Assembly (NCBI GenBank): GCA_016190005.1 | Contig: JACPRK010000129.1 | Location: 1 to 34,956, forward strand | DNA: 34,956 bases | Origin: Candidatus Wallbacteria bacterium | Lineage (GTDB): Bacteria > Muiribacteriota > UBA6191 > JACPRK01 | Direction: 5' to 3' | Shown here: positions 1 through 10,200 of the stretch, piece after piece | Layout of the letters: every line of letters begins with the position of its first letter | Position numbering within the stretch: the stretch's first letter is position 1 | Program-made: the position numbers and the translations under genes | Notes under the pieces: model-generated | Told to the model about the DNA's origin: nothing | The model's input: the letters and a program-made list of their open reading frames with translations, nothing else | Database searches by the model: none

Positions 1-36
1 GAACAACTTCTGCTGCCGATCAGAATCGCCCTGCAT
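1..36 (-). CDS. 5' end of a minus-strand gene, cut by the window edge
   Basis: An ATG at 36-34 opens a frame that stays open for all 12 codons to the window edge (MQGDSDRQQKLF). A strong Shine-Dalgarno GAGGAG lies at plus positions 48-43, six bases before the ATG, which is the main reason to call it a gene. The gene is divergent from the subtilisin-like protease gene at 453. Too little protein is present to assign a function. Confidence 0.5.
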   Translation of the reverse strand, partial: MQGDSDRQQKLF

Positions 37-68
37 GCCGCTCTCCTCGCTGTCGAACCTCCGCAGCG

Positions 69-97
69 ATGATCCCACGCCGAGCGGATCCTGTCCA
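69..97 (-). promoter_or_regulatory. Possible sigma-70 promoter for the truncated minus-strand gene
   Basis: On the minus strand TGGACA (plus 97-92, 5 of 6 to TTGACA) is separated by 17 bases from GATCAT (plus 74-69, 4 of 6 to TATAAT). It sits about 30 bases upstream of the ATG at 36. This is a motif match only. Confidence 0.3.
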
Positions 98-133
98 TGG
101 CCCGGCTTGAGAAAGGGGCGATTTTTTCACAGC

Positions 134-217
134 CTCTGAGGTCTGAGGCCTGAGGTCTGAGGCCTGAGGTCTGAGGCCTGAAGCCTGAGGTCTGAGGCCT
201 GAGGTCTGAGGCCTGAC
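134..217. repeat. Heptamer tandem array, 12 units of GYCTGAG
   Basis: Twelve consecutive 7-bp units run without a gap. Most alternate between GTCTGAG and GCCTGAG, so the array also looks like a 14-bp repeat. The first unit (CTCTGAG), the seventh (GCCTGAA) and the last (GCCTGAC) are variants. The array lies between the divergent starts of the truncated gene and the protease gene. The unit core GCCTGA is the reverse complement of the TCAGGC core of the array at 34866-34956. Confidence 0.9.
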
Positions 218-372
218 TCCCCAAGCCTCGAGCCTGCCCTGTCGAACAATCGCGCGGAAATCGAAACTTTTGTCAGGGCCAGGGGGTAGTGGATTTGGCG
301 ACTGCTCGCGCGTCGGCGCGAAGCAGGTCGTCCTGGCATGACGATCGGGCGCCCGCAGAGGCGGACGCTGGA
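218..372. other. Intergenic stretch without a recognised gene
   Basis: This is the remainder of the divergent region 37-452, between the heptamer array and the protease promoter. It contains short GC-rich complementary runs around 328-343 (tcgcgcg/cgcga). I see no open frame with a ribosome binding site and no tRNA-like fold. Confidence 0.5.
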
Positions 373-400
373 TTGACACACGCCTGATCCGAACTATAAT
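373..400 (+). promoter_or_regulatory. Near-consensus sigma-70 promoter of the S8 protease gene
   Basis: TTGACA at 373-378 and TATAAT at 395-400, both perfect hexamers, are separated by 16 bases. Transcription should start near 407. The protease ribosome binding site AGGAGG at 442-447 and its GTG start at 453 follow directly, giving a leader of about 45 bases. The spacer is one base shorter than the optimum. Confidence 0.85.
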
Positions 401-452
401 TCCTGCACGTTCTTTCAACCGGTCCCGGCTCCGCGCAGCCCAGGAGGCAATC

Positions 453-3179
453 GTGCAACTGGCGAATCGAGTCCTTACGGCGGTCCTTGCAACCGCCATC
501 CTTTCGACGGCGGCCTCGGCTGCCCCCTTGTCGCCCAAGCTGACGAAGGCCCTGGACGGCCTGCCGGCCGGCGGCAAGCTCCGCGTGCTCGTTCGCCTCA
601 AGGACGCCGGCACGGTGGTCTTCGGCGCCGCGCAGTCCGTCAGCGATTCGGCCGGCCGCACGGCTCGCCTCAAGGCGTTGCGCGAGAACGCCAAGAAGAG
701 CCAGGCCTCCCTGCTGGAGACCGTGAAGCCATTCGGAGTCACCAACGGGCTCGAGTCCTCCGCAGTGCGAGCCCTCTGGCTCGCCAACGCCGTCGCGATG
801 GACGCCGACCGCGAGACCATCGAGAAGCTGGCCGCCCGCGGTGACGTCAAAGAGGTCGTCCTCAACGAGACCATCCCCGCCCCGAAGGTCACGCCTTCGG
901 CCGTGGTCAACGTCCCCGGCGACTTCACCTGGGGCCTCACCCGCATCCACATCCCCGAGGTCCGGGCGCTCTACAAGCTGACCGGAGCCGGCGTGCGCGT
1001 CGGCCACCTCGACACCGGTATCGCCGCCAGCCACCCCGACCTCAAGGGCAAGGTCCTCGCCTTCAAGGACTTCAGCCAGAAACACAAGGAAGAGGCCTAC
1101 GACGACGAGGGCCACGGCTCCCACACGGCCGGCACCATCGCCGGCGGCAACAGCTCGGGCAAGCATATCGGCGTCGCCCCCGAGGCCAAGATCATCTGCG
1201 CGAAGATCTTCGGCTCGGCCGGGGCCTCGCTCGAAGGCATCCTCGGCGCCATGGAGTGGGTCGTCGACCCGGACGGCAACCCGTCCACCGACGACGGCGC
1301 GCAGATCGTCAGCAACTCCTGGGGTAGCGACGCCTCCGAGAGCCGCACCTTCTGGGACGCCGTGAAGAAGTGGGTCGACCTGGGCGTCTTCCCCTGCTTC
1401 GCCGGCGGCAACAACGGCCCCAACACGGTCGGCACCCCTGGCGGCTACCCGCACAGCTTCGCAGTCGGCGCGGTCGATCCGGGTGACGGTTGCAGCGAGT
1501 TCTCCAGCCGCGGCCCGGTCAGCTGGGACGGCAAGGAGTACATCAAGCCCGACGTGGCGGCCCCAGGCTCCAGCGTCCTGTCCGCCTGGCACACGGGCAA
1601 CGGCTTCACCGCCATCCAGGGAACCAGCATGGCCTGCCCGCACGTGAGCGGCGTCATCGCCCTGATGCTTCAGGCCAACCCCAAGCTCACCATCGATCGC
1701 ATTCGCCAGGTGCTCGAGTCGACGGCCGATGACCGCGGCGACGCCGGCAAGGACAACCTGTTCGGCAGCGGCATAGTCAACACCTGGAAGGCGATCGCTC
1801 AGGTCGTCCCGAGCGGCGAGATCGCCGGCACACTCAAGAACGACGCCGGCCAGGCCGTGAAGGGCGAGGTCACGCTCCCCGACTTCGGCATCACCGTCGC
1901 CACCGACGACCAGGGCAAGTTCAGCCTGCTGGTCCCGGGCGGCGACTACAAGGTCTCGGCGAAGTCCTTCGGCTTCCGCATCGCTAGCTTCGATGCCAAG
2001 GTGACGGCCGGCGAAGCCTCCACCCACGACGTCGCCCTCACCAAGGCCGACGACGGCAAGGTAGCCGGCACGGTCGTCAACAAGGACGGCAAGGCGCTCA
2101 AGGCGACAGTCTCCTTCCCCGGAACGGGCCTGGCCGCCACCGAGACCAACGCGGACACGGGCGCCTTCGAGGCAATCGTCCCGCAGGGCGAGTACACGAT
2201 GGTCGTCAAGAGCTTCGGCTACGAGCCGCGCGTCATCCAGTCGCTGCAGGTCGGCGCGCAAGCCGAGGGCCAGCGCATCGTGCTCGAGAACCTGCCGGAC
2301 CTGCTCCTGGTCGACGACGACGGCCACGACCTGCTCGAGACTTACTTCAGCGATTCGCTCCAGAGGATCGGCCGCAAGTTCACCAACTGGGATTCGCGCA
2401 TCGCGGGCGCGCCGACGGCCGACGTGCTCATCCAGTACCCGATGGTCATCTGGCACACCGGGTTCGACTACCAGACCACCTTCACTCCCGCCGAGAGGGA
2501 CGCGGTCAAGCAGTACCTGGCCTCTGGCGGCCACCTGTTCCTCTCCAGCCAGCTTGGCGGCGTCAACCTGCGCCAGTCGCCCTACTTCGCGGAGGTCTTC
2601 CACGCCAAGTTCGTCACCATCCTGCGCCGCAGCCAGGGCCCCATCCCGGCCATCGTCGGCAGCGAGTCGACGCCGCTGGCGACGGGCGTGCGGCTGGTCG
2701 TCAACGATGACGGCGGCCAGAACAACCAGGACTACCCGAGCATCCTGCTGCCGGCCGACGCCAAGGCCAGCCTCTTCCTCAAGTACGAGGGCGAGAACCG
2801 CGGCGGCGCGGGCCTGAGGTTCGAGGACGGGGCGGCCAAGATGGTCTACACGGCGTTCGGTCTCGAAGGCGTCGGCAACAAGGAGACACGCGACGACTTC
2901 TTCAAGCGCGTTCTGGCCTACCTGGCGCCGACCCCGGCCGACGCCTTGCGCCGCATCGACGCCGTCGACGCCCTGAGAGTCTTCGCGCTGGCGGCCAAGT
3001 CGCCTGAGGCCGCGCGCTACTTCGAGTACGAGGAGTACTTCGTCGCCAAGGCCAGCAAGGCGCTGGCCGGCACTCCCCAGGGAGAGGAGCTCCTCTCCCG
3101 GTTCGCCGCTTCCAGCAAGGCCGGCTCGGCCCTGCGCGAGGTGCGCCGCGCCGCCCAGGGACGCAAGCTCACGAACTGA
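453..3179 (+). CDS. Secreted subtilisin-like serine protease (S8) with two carboxypeptidase-regulatory-like domains
   Basis: The 908-residue protein is predicted to be exported and to cleave peptides. Residues 1-23 are a signal peptide ending ASA-AP. Residues about 25-145 look like an inhibitor I9-type propeptide. The S8 catalytic domain covers about 150-450. The triad is Asp187 (LDTG), His221 (GHGSHTAG) and Ser392 (GTSMACPH), with Asn320 as the likely oxyanion residue. Two beta-sandwich repeats of the carboxypeptidase regulatory type follow at about 455-530 and 534-610, each ending in KSFGF/Y. Residues 615-835 begin LLLVDDDGHD and resemble an accessory domain seen in other secreted peptidases; the remaining C-terminus is unassigned. 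The GTG start is supported by AGGAGG five bases upstream and by the promoter at 373-400. The gene stands alone between that promoter and the terminator at 3210. The protease class is certain; the substrate is unknown. Confidence 0.95.
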   Translation: MQLANRVLTAVLATAILSTAASAAPLSPKLTKALDGLPAGGKLRVLVRLKDAGTVVFGAAQSVSDSAGRTARLKALRENAKKSQASLLETVKPFGVTNGLESSAVRALWLANAVAMDADRETIEKLAARGDVKEVVLNETIPAPKVTPSAVVNVPGDFTWGLTRIHIPEVRALYKLTGAGVRVGHLDTGIAASHPDLKGKVLAFKDFSQKHKEEAYDDEGHGSHTAGTIAGGNSSGKHIGVAPEAKIICAKIFGSAGASLEGILGAMEWVVDPDGNPSTDDGAQIVSNSWGSDASESRTFWDAVKKWVDLGVFPCFAGGNNGPNTVGTPGGYPHSFAVGAVDPGDGCSEFSSRGPVSWDGKEYIKPDVAAPGSSVLSAWHTGNGFTAIQGTSMACPHVSGVIALMLQANPKLTIDRIRQVLESTADDRGDAGKDNLFGSGIVNTWKAIAQVVPSGEIAGTLKNDAGQAVKGEVTLPDFGITVATDDQGKFSLLVPGGDYKVSAKSFGFRIASFDAKVTAGEASTHDVALTKADDGKVAGTVVNKDGKALKATVSFPGTGLAATETNADTGAFEAIVPQGEYTMVVKSFGYEPRVIQSLQVGAQAEGQRIVLENLPDLLLVDDDGHDLLETYFSDSLQRIGRKFTNWDSRIAGAPTADVLIQYPMVIWHTGFDYQTTFTPAERDAVKQYLASGGHLFLSSQLGGVNLRQSPYFAEVFHAKFVTILRRSQGPIPAIVGSESTPLATGVRLVVNDDGGQNNQDYPSILLPADAKASLFLKYEGENRGGAGLRFEDGAAKMVYTAFGLEGVGNKETRDDFFKRVLAYLAPTPADALRRIDAVDALRVFALAAKSPEAARYFEYEEYFVAKASKALAGTPQGEELLSRFAASSKAGSALREVRRAAQGRKLTN

Positions 3180-3209
3180 GCCGGCGTCGGTTCGACAGAT
3201 CACGCATTG

Positions 3210-3242
3210 CCGCCGGGCGAGAAATCGCCCGGCGGTTTCTTC
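3210..3242 (+). terminator. Rho-independent terminator of the S8 protease gene
   Basis: A perfect 11-bp stem (3210-3220 with 3225-3235, GC-rich) encloses the tetraloop GAAA. A T-rich run TTTCTTC follows. It lies 31 bases after the protease stop codon. Confidence 0.9.
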
Positions 3243-3293
3243 GTACGCGGAGTTGCGCTCGAAGGGCCTGGCTGCGTTCCGCGCGCGGGCCGA

Positions 3294-5594
3294 TCAGCGG
3301 GTGCGACGCCGGCAGACCCAGAAGCCGGCCGCCACAAGAAGCAGCGCGAGGGCCGACACGACGCAGCCAACCTGGAAGGTGCGCGGGCGATACCCTATCA
3401 CGACGCGCCGGTCACCCGAACGCACGGGCACGCCTCGGAAGTGACCCGCCACCCGCACCAGCGGCCTAGGCGAGCCGTCGACCTCCGCGCTCCAGCCGGG
3501 ATAGTGGGCATCCAGGATCACGAGCAGCCCGGCCCCGTCGAGCTCGACTTCCACATCGAGCTTCTCGGGCTCATACGTCCGAAGCACGCAGGTCCGCACC
3601 GCCGTCGGCACGAGCGACGCTGGCACATCGTGCGGTCCTGCCGGCAGCTCGAAGAGCGCTTCGCCAGGCAGGCGGCTGGCCGGCCTTTCCACGTGCTCGA
3701 GCTCGGCCGGCTCCGCGGCGCGCGCGCGCTGGGCGATGAAGCAGCGCGGCGCCGCACCCGGATGGCGCGACACTCTCACGGAGGTGCCCTGCGCCGACCA
3801 GAGCGTGTACTCCGCCCCAGCAGCCTCGGCGGAACGTACGCGCGCTTCCAGGGAACCGCCCGTCAGCTCGGATTGCAGCGTCGCGTAGGCCCGTAGCGGG
3901 ATCGCCCCGGTCTCGTGGAGCGGGTTGAAGCCGAGCGGGACCGCCCGGAGCGTCTTCATCATCTCGCGCTTGTAGAGCCCGGACTCGTAGACGGTCCAGT
4001 CGTCGCTGACCGGCGTGAAGATCGGGTCGAGGACGGCGTACCGCAAGGGGTAGGGCGCCGGCCGCTCGCGGGTAAGTGCGGACGCAGCCGCGGGCGGCGC
4101 GGCCAGGTACGCCTCTTCGGTCCTGTGGGCCGAGGGCCGGGTCGAGAACGCGAGGTCTGCGAAGGCAATCGTCCCGAGAACCAGCGCCAGGCGCGCCGCC
4201 GTCAGCTTGCCGACGTGGCCGAACCAACAGCAGCTGGCGAAGACGAGGCTGGTCGCGAAGACGAACGCCAGGTTGGCAGTCCAGGTGGAGCCGAGCGCCT
4301 CGAGCACGCGCCCTGGGTCCTTGAGGTGCGCGACACCGCCTCCGGAGAACACGGCCGCCAGTTCGTGGCCCTTCCACGCCATCGCCGCCGCGCCGAAGGC
4401 CGCCAGCCCGCCCGCCGCGGCGGCCGCGATCCCGGTCCAGCTGCGGCTCCTCGCCTTTCCACCCAGGATACCGTCGAGCCCGAGCCCCCCCAGGAGCGGC
4501 AACAGAATCGCAGCGATGCAGAGGTACTTTTCGGCGAACCGGAAAGAAGCGAGCGGCGGGAGCAGTGCGGTCAGCACGGCCAAGAACGGTGCGTACCGCC
4601 CGAGCGCGAGCGCGATGGAGACCAGGACCGCGGCCCACGTGGCGGCCGCCCCGCGCGCCCCGCTTCCCAGCGCTGCGAGGGCCAGGCAAAGCACCGGCAC
4701 GCCCCAGTAGAGGTCGACGAAGAGTGGGGGCAATCCGCGGGCCCACGAGTGCCTGAAGAGCGGCGAGCCTGGGTCGGGGAATGAGACTGGAAGGACAAAT
4801 CCAGGCATATTGGCCGGCACCAGGTCGTAGGTGAACGGCCCCGTTGCCTCCATCCCGCCCGAGCGCAGCGAGAGGCGCGTCAGCTCCAGAAGCGGGAGGT
4901 ACTGGTAGGCGAGCACAGCGCCCGCGAGCAGACCGGAGGCGAGCAGCCCACCGAACGTGTGCGTCAACGGCCGGTGGGCGGTAGGAGGATGGAGCCAGCG
5001 CTGCAGGGCCAGGAGTCCGGCTGTGAAGAGGACCAGCTGCGGGTCGCTGCCGCTGCCCTGCGCCGCCAGCGCCAGCGCAGTCCAGAGGAGGCTCGAGCGC
5101 CTGCCGCCGTCGAGCCAGCCGTGGAAGGCGAGCATGGCCGCAGGCGCCCACGCCATGCCGTGCTGCTCAGGGCTGACGCAGAGGGTCGAGATCGAGATTC
5201 CGGAGAACATCGCAGATGCCGCGGCGAAGCCGGCCGCGGGCCAAGCGCATCCCCAGCGCCGTGCCAGTAGCAGCGTGAAGGTGCCGAAGAGCCCGGTATG
5301 GAACACCGTGAAGACGTTGAACGCGAGCGGCATCGGCAGCAAGAGCAGCAGCAGCGTGGGCGGGTAGAAGACCATCGAATGCGGATCGGCCTGCCATGGA
5401 TACCCCGTGCCGACTCGCGGTTCCCAGAGCGGAACTCGCCCCGATAGCAGCGCATCCCGCGTCACGCAGGCCTGCGGGTAGTGATAGGCCGCAGCGTCGC
5501 GGAAGTAGAACGACTGCCCGGCGATCAGCACCGGCCAGAAGAAGACGAGGACGGCCAACCAGACAGCCGCAACCCAGACCAGCCCGTGCCTCAA
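3294..5594 (-). CDS. YfhO-like polytopic membrane protein (GT-C type)
   Basis: This is a 766-residue membrane protein with roughly a dozen hydrophobic segments followed by a soluble C-terminal region of about 200 residues. Near the N-terminus an outward loop carries FRDAAAYHYPQ, RDALLSGRVPLWEP and DPHSMVFYPP. That layout is typical of YfhO-family proteins and related GT-C glycosyltransferases that use polyprenyl-linked sugar donors. Two starts are possible. TTG at 5633 has no ribosome binding site. TTG at 5594 overlaps the TGA of the upstream gene (TTGA) and has GGAGGG about nine bases before it, so it is chosen. It is the last gene of the minus-strand membrane cluster. Glycan transfer is inferred from the family; acceptor and donor are unknown. 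Confidence 0.85.
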   Translation of the reverse strand: MRHGLVWVAAVWLAVLVFFWPVLIAGQSFYFRDAAAYHYPQACVTRDALLSGRVPLWEPRVGTGYPWQADPHSMVFYPPTLLLLLLPMPLAFNVFTVFHTGLFGTFTLLLARRWGCAWPAAGFAAASAMFSGISISTLCVSPEQHGMAWAPAAMLAFHGWLDGGRRSSLLWTALALAAQGSGSDPQLVLFTAGLLALQRWLHPPTAHRPLTHTFGGLLASGLLAGAVLAYQYLPLLELTRLSLRSGGMEATGPFTYDLVPANMPGFVLPVSFPDPGSPLFRHSWARGLPPLFVDLYWGVPVLCLALAALGSGARGAAATWAAVLVSIALALGRYAPFLAVLTALLPPLASFRFAEKYLCIAAILLPLLGGLGLDGILGGKARSRSWTGIAAAAAGGLAAFGAAAMAWKGHELAAVFSGGGVAHLKDPGRVLEALGSTWTANLAFVFATSLVFASCCWFGHVGKLTAARLALVLGTIAFADLAFSTRPSAHRTEEAYLAAPPAAASALTRERPAPYPLRYAVLDPIFTPVSDDWTVYESGLYKREMMKTLRAVPLGFNPLHETGAIPLRAYATLQSELTGGSLEARVRSAEAAGAEYTLWSAQGTSVRVSRHPGAAPRCFIAQRARAAEPAELEHVERPASRLPGEALFELPAGPHDVPASLVPTAVRTCVLRTYEPEKLDVEVELDGAGLLVILDAHYPGWSAEVDGSPRPLVRVAGHFRGVPVRSGDRRVVIGYRPRTFQVGCVVSALALLLVAAGFWVCRRRTR

Positions 5595-7177
5595 GGCCTG
5601 GAGCCCTCCATTGGCTCGACCAAATAGACCCAATGACGTTCGTAGGGCATTTGACTCTTTTCGAAGGCGGCCGCGTCAAGGAGCTTCAGTCCTGGCGGCT
5701 GGAAGCGCAGGGGCCGGTTCAGCAGCAGCACGCTCGGGCCGGCCTGCGCCCGCGCGAAGTCGGATGCGGCCTGTTCCAGCACGAAGGTCCTGGGGCTCAC
5801 GCGTCCCGAGGCGCTCGGAAATCGTATGAACTTCCGCTCCTGAGGTGAAAAGAACGGCCGGTCCAGGCAGGCCGCAGCCGACTGGCACCAGTGGTCCTGG
5901 TGGGCGAAGATCGGCGCCCCCGCCGGCGCTCGCGAGGCGATCCAGCGAGAGCTCTCGAGCGAAGGAGAGAACGGCTCCCGCAGGTCCTTGCCCAGAGCCC
6001 AGAGCCCCACGGCGGCGTGTACAGCCAGCAGGCTCGTCAGGAATCCGGCGCGCAGCCGGGCAAGATCCCCCTGCCTCACTTCCAGCAGCCCCCAGAAGGG
6101 CGCCGCCGCCGGAACCACATCGCGCAGCCAGAGCGCGGCGAGAAAGAAGACGAACAGGTGGCCGTGGTGGCGCAGGCAACCGAAGTACTTCAGGTACGTC
6201 ATGCCCAGCAGGGCGGCGCAGGCCAGGGTCCAGCCGGCCAGGCAAAGCGGCCGGTCTGCCAGACAGAGCGCAGCCAGCGTGAAGATGAGACCTGCACCCA
6301 GCAGGGGCACGAGGTTCTCGCTCACCAGCGGCACCGTATCGACGAAGCGGGCGGACAGCAGATCCAGCGAGGGGCTCTCCACCGTGAGGAAGTTCGTGCC
6401 CCACCAGATCTCGGCCGACATGTCCGGAACGGGCACGAACGCATTCCAGAAGCGCGTGGCCGTCAGCGCCAGCAGCCCAGGACTGAACCGCAGGTTCCAG
6501 CCCGCGTCCCAGACGGAGCCCGCGGGCGGCTCCAGCGCCTTCCACGCAAAGAGCGCGGCCAGCCCCACCGTGGCGAGGGCCACCGCCATCCCGGCCCGGG
6601 TCGCGGGCGCCGCTTGACGAGCACCTGGAATCGCCTGCCACGCGCCGGCGGCTGCCAGGACCATCGCCCCCGCCAGCATCTGCGCGTTGGTGTTCGCCAT
6701 TAACGCCGTCAGCCCCGCAAGCATCCAGAGCGGCGCCCCCGGAGCTCGCAGCCGCGCGCAGAGACAGAAGAGCAGCAGCACGCCCAGCGAGTAGTTCCGG
6801 CTCAGCACACCGTACTCGAAAAGCGGAAAGTAGCCGAACGCGAAGAGCAGCCGCGCCGCCCGGCCGAACGGCGCGTGTGCAGCGAAGACCCAGACCGCCG
6901 CCGTCGCAATCGCGCCGTGCAGCGCCTGCATCGCCGCCGGCGACCGCGTCACGCGGGAGGTGACGTGCAAGACAAGCAGCCAGAGCTTCGGGTGGAACTG
7001 CGTCGGCGTCTGCGTCAGGGTCGCGGCCAGGGAGGGCGCCTCCAGTGCCACGCTCCAGGGCTCGGTCTCGTCCTTCCAGAGCTCGTGGCTGGCCAGCCCC
7101 GCCGCCACCAGCACCGAAAAGGCCAGCGTGACCAGGGCTGCAAAACCTCGCTCCGTCCGCGCGATCGATTCGCTCAT
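5591..7177 (-). CDS. Polytopic membrane protein, probable GT-C/GT39-like glycosyltransferase
   Basis: The 528-residue protein has about ten to eleven hydrophobic segments. After the first segment comes HELWKDETEPW, an acidic pair in the first extracytoplasmic loop like that used for catalysis in GT-C enzymes. FHPKLW and YGVLSRNYSL follow, the latter a pattern common in GT39-like proteins. The ATG at 7177 is preferred over TTG at 7195; neither has a clear ribosome binding site. The stop overlaps the chosen TTG start of the YfhO-like gene by four bases. The gene starts 82 bases after the end of the giant-protein gene, so the three probably form one transcription unit. A membrane protein is certain; glycosyl transfer is inference from motif layout. 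Confidence 0.75.
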   Translation of the reverse strand: MSESIARTERGFAALVTLAFSVLVAAGLASHELWKDETEPWSVALEAPSLAATLTQTPTQFHPKLWLLVLHVTSRVTRSPAAMQALHGAIATAAVWVFAAHAPFGRAARLLFAFGYFPLFEYGVLSRNYSLGVLLLFCLCARLRAPGAPLWMLAGLTALMANTNAQMLAGAMVLAAAGAWQAIPGARQAAPATRAGMAVALATVGLAALFAWKALEPPAGSVWDAGWNLRFSPGLLALTATRFWNAFVPVPDMSAEIWWGTNFLTVESPSLDLLSARFVDTVPLVSENLVPLLGAGLIFTLAALCLADRPLCLAGWTLACAALLGMTYLKYFGCLRHHGHLFVFFLAALWLRDVVPAAAPFWGLLEVRQGDLARLRAGFLTSLLAVHAAVGLWALGKDLREPFSPSLESSRWIASRAPAGAPIFAHQDHWCQSAAACLDRPFFSPQERKFIRFPSASGRVSPRTFVLEQAASDFARAQAGPSVLLLNRPLRFQPPGLKLLDAAAFEKSQMPYERHWVYLVEPMEGSRP

Positions 7178-7259
7178 CCCGAACCGACCGCGCAACAGCC
7201 GAGTCGCAGGGTCACGCCGGGCCCTAGCGCGCCGGAACCGCGCGGGCCGCGGTACTCGC

Positions 7260-10200
7260 TCACCACCGCTCGGCCCGGCGGGCAGCGGCGCCGACGATTC
7301 CCAGGACGATCCCGGCGAGGATAGCGGTCACGGTGCCGTCGCCCAGCCTCCACTCCAGTGCGTGAGCCGCCAGCGGCAGGACGGTGACGACCAGGAAGAA
7401 GGGCGAACGCCATGCCGAATCCAGAGCCCATCCCAACGTCAGGAGCGCCAGGAAGAAGCCGAGGAGCCCCAGTCCCAGGTCGAAGAGCCGTCGCATCGAA
7501 GGATCATAGACCAGGAGGACCACGTGGGACGGCGTGCCGCCGGCTGGATAGAGCGCACCGGCCAGCGTCAGCACGCGACCGCCCGCGGCCTCGCAGCGGA
7601 TTCCGACCGGCAACGCGCCGCGATCGCCGAGCGATCTCTGCAGCGCCTGGTAGGCATCCGCCTTTGCGTCAGAGGCCGCGCCGCCAGCGGCACCGCCGGC
7701 AGCCCCGGCCAGCTCTGCGGGCGCGTCGCCCTCGCCGCCGTCCAGGTCCAGCGCTTCGTCCTTGGCCAGCGCATTCTCGGGGACAGGCGACGCGGCTGCC
7801 GGGGACGCGGCGCTTCGAGACTCTTCGAGCGCGTCAGCTTCTCGGTCGCCGCCGGTCGGCCCCAGCTCCTTCATCGTGGTGCGTAGCCGCGCCGTCTTGC
7901 GCTGCGCGCGGTACTTCTTGCCGGTGTACTCGGGCTTCGACGGGCGAGCGGCCTGGCGTTCGTAGGCAAGATTGCGCCTGCCGTCGGAAGCAGGTCCGAC
8001 GACGTGATCGAGTCCATGCGAGACTCGCTGCAACATCGAATTCACGTTGGCACCGCGATTCACTTGACCGAGCAGGCCGACAACTCCCCCCACCCAGACC
8101 AGCGGATTTCCGGCAATGGCGATTGTCTCCATTGCGCTCGCCGCTCGCTCCGACGGCAGCGGCCTGCCGCCCTCGTCCAGCCCCTCGCTCCAGAGCGCCA
8201 GCGCCCGCCCGGGCGGTACTGTCACCGCCAGCTCCAGCCGGTCGACCGGCACGTCGGCCACGATCGGCAGGGGCAGCTTCCAGCGCGCGGCCGCACCCGG
8301 CGGCGGTCCGTCCTGCGCCAGGTACGTCAACTCCAACTCGAACGGCTCGAGCTCCGCGGGTTTACCCGTCGAGCGCACCAGCGGAATGAGCAGCTCCGAC
8401 TCCTTCTGCCCGGGCTTGCGCGGCTCTCCTTGCACCTTGCAGTCGAGCGGCGCGGCGCCGGGCGGCAGCAGCACTTGCAGGTGCTGGCGCGCGTTGTTCC
8501 GAACGGTCAGCTGCATGCGCGCAGCCGTCCAGCCGCCCTGCCCGGGCACCAGCTCCACCCGCATCTTCGACACGTCGAAGAGCGGGGTGTCGATCCCCTT
8601 CTTGCGGAGCACCTCCAGCTTGACCCCGCTGGGCCCATCCTCGCCGCGGAACGCCAGCGGGATTCCCTCGGCGCGCAGCCACGGAGGAAGCTCCTCGGGA
8701 TCGATCGGCCGCAGCGAGGCCGCGCTCACGACCTTGAACTCGGTCGATTCGTCGGCCCGCACGGCGATGACCGAGACGTGCTTCGCCGCGCCCTTCGCTG
8801 CGGGCGAGGCGACCGCGAGCGCCCCCGCCGCCGGCAGCGCGCGGACGTGCTGGAGCACAAGCTGGCCGGCACCCGAGCGGAATCGGTCGAAGGCGATCTC
8901 GACTGCCGGGCCTTCGGCCTTCCATCCCTTGACCCCGGCGCCGGTGACGTCGAGCAGATCGGTGCCGGCCGGCAGTTCCACCGTCAGCCCGGGCAGCGCT
9001 CCCTGCGTGACGCGGTAGGTCAACTCCGTGCGGCCGGTGACCCGCCCACCCTCGACCTTGAAGCCGGACGCGGTCTCGCTTTCGAACCGGACTGCTTCGC
9101 GCCGCGCGGGCTGCACGACCGTGGCCTCCCCCTTCTCGAACCAGCGCACGAAGACGTTGCCAGCCATGCGGACCGTCGCCGCGGCGCGGGTCTCACCAGC
9201 CTCCTCGCTCGAGACCGTCGCAAGCGAAGGGACTATCTCGATTCCCCGCCCGGTGCCCGGCAGCCGCACGTCGACCGTGCAGATCGGCATCCGGGGCTGG
9301 TCCCACTGCAGCCACCCGGCGTCTTTGACGCGGGTGACCGGAACCCGGAACTCGACGGAGACCTCGTGCTTGCCGGCGCCGCGCAGAAAGACGCGCACGG
9401 CCCCGTCCTGCCCGTCGGCCGCCAGGTCCGCCGGCTTTCCGTCGACGCTCACCCGGACAATCGACCCCGGGTTCCCGAGGGAGACCTCGTGGATTCCCGG
9501 GGCGAGCGCGGTGAGCTCGTAGGTCGCGGTCGCCTCGGCGTCGTCGGCTCCAACCTTGACCACGGTCCGCCCCCGCTGGGCCACCAGCGGCTCCGGACTC
9601 GAAGGCTCTTCAGGAGCCTCCGGCTCTTTTGGAACTTCCAGCACTTCCAGCGTCTCCTCTATGGTCCGTCTGGGGACGAAGAGCCAGTCGCCCGAGGTGA
9701 GCAGCGCCGCCGCGTCCTGCGAGCGCAGGTACTGGTAGGGAACGGGCGCCGTCGTCGGGTCCGCGGCCTGCAGCGGGGCCGCCAGCGCGAAGAGCGCCGC
9801 CGCCACGGCAGTCGACGCGGCCGCGGCGGAGGCCGCCCGGTGCGCCGCCCGCTTCCTCCAGTGCCAGCCCAGGCAGAGCACCAGCCCCGCCAGAAGCCCC
9901 AGGTCGAGCGCGTGGACCCCGGCACGATGCGAGGGGAAGCTCGCGTCGAGCAAGGCCAGCGCGCCGGTGAACGAGACGAATGCCAGCAGCCCCAGCCCCG
10001 AGCCGCCCGGGAATCCGCCGTAGACGACGGCCACGACGGCCAGCCCCAGGAGCAGGAACAGCCCCTGGTGCAGCACGAACAGCGCGAAGCCCGCGAAGCT
10101 CTTCAGATACCGCACGCGGATCGCGGAGCGCCCGGACGGACCCGAGAGGTACGAACGCCCGCCGGTCGGCGCTGGCCGCGCCCAGAGACCGAGGAAGTCG

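Noticed and set aside
134-217. CRISPR array
   Set aside because: Units are 7 bp, contiguous and without spacers; no cas genes are present. The same applies to the arrays at 29692-29852 and 34866-34956.
273-3203. 976-residue open frame on the minus strand opposite the S8 protease
   Set aside because: It is an antisense shadow of a GC-rich gene. Its translation is low-complexity Gly/Ala/Arg/Asp/Val without motifs, while the plus strand has promoter, ribosome binding site, catalytic triad and terminator.
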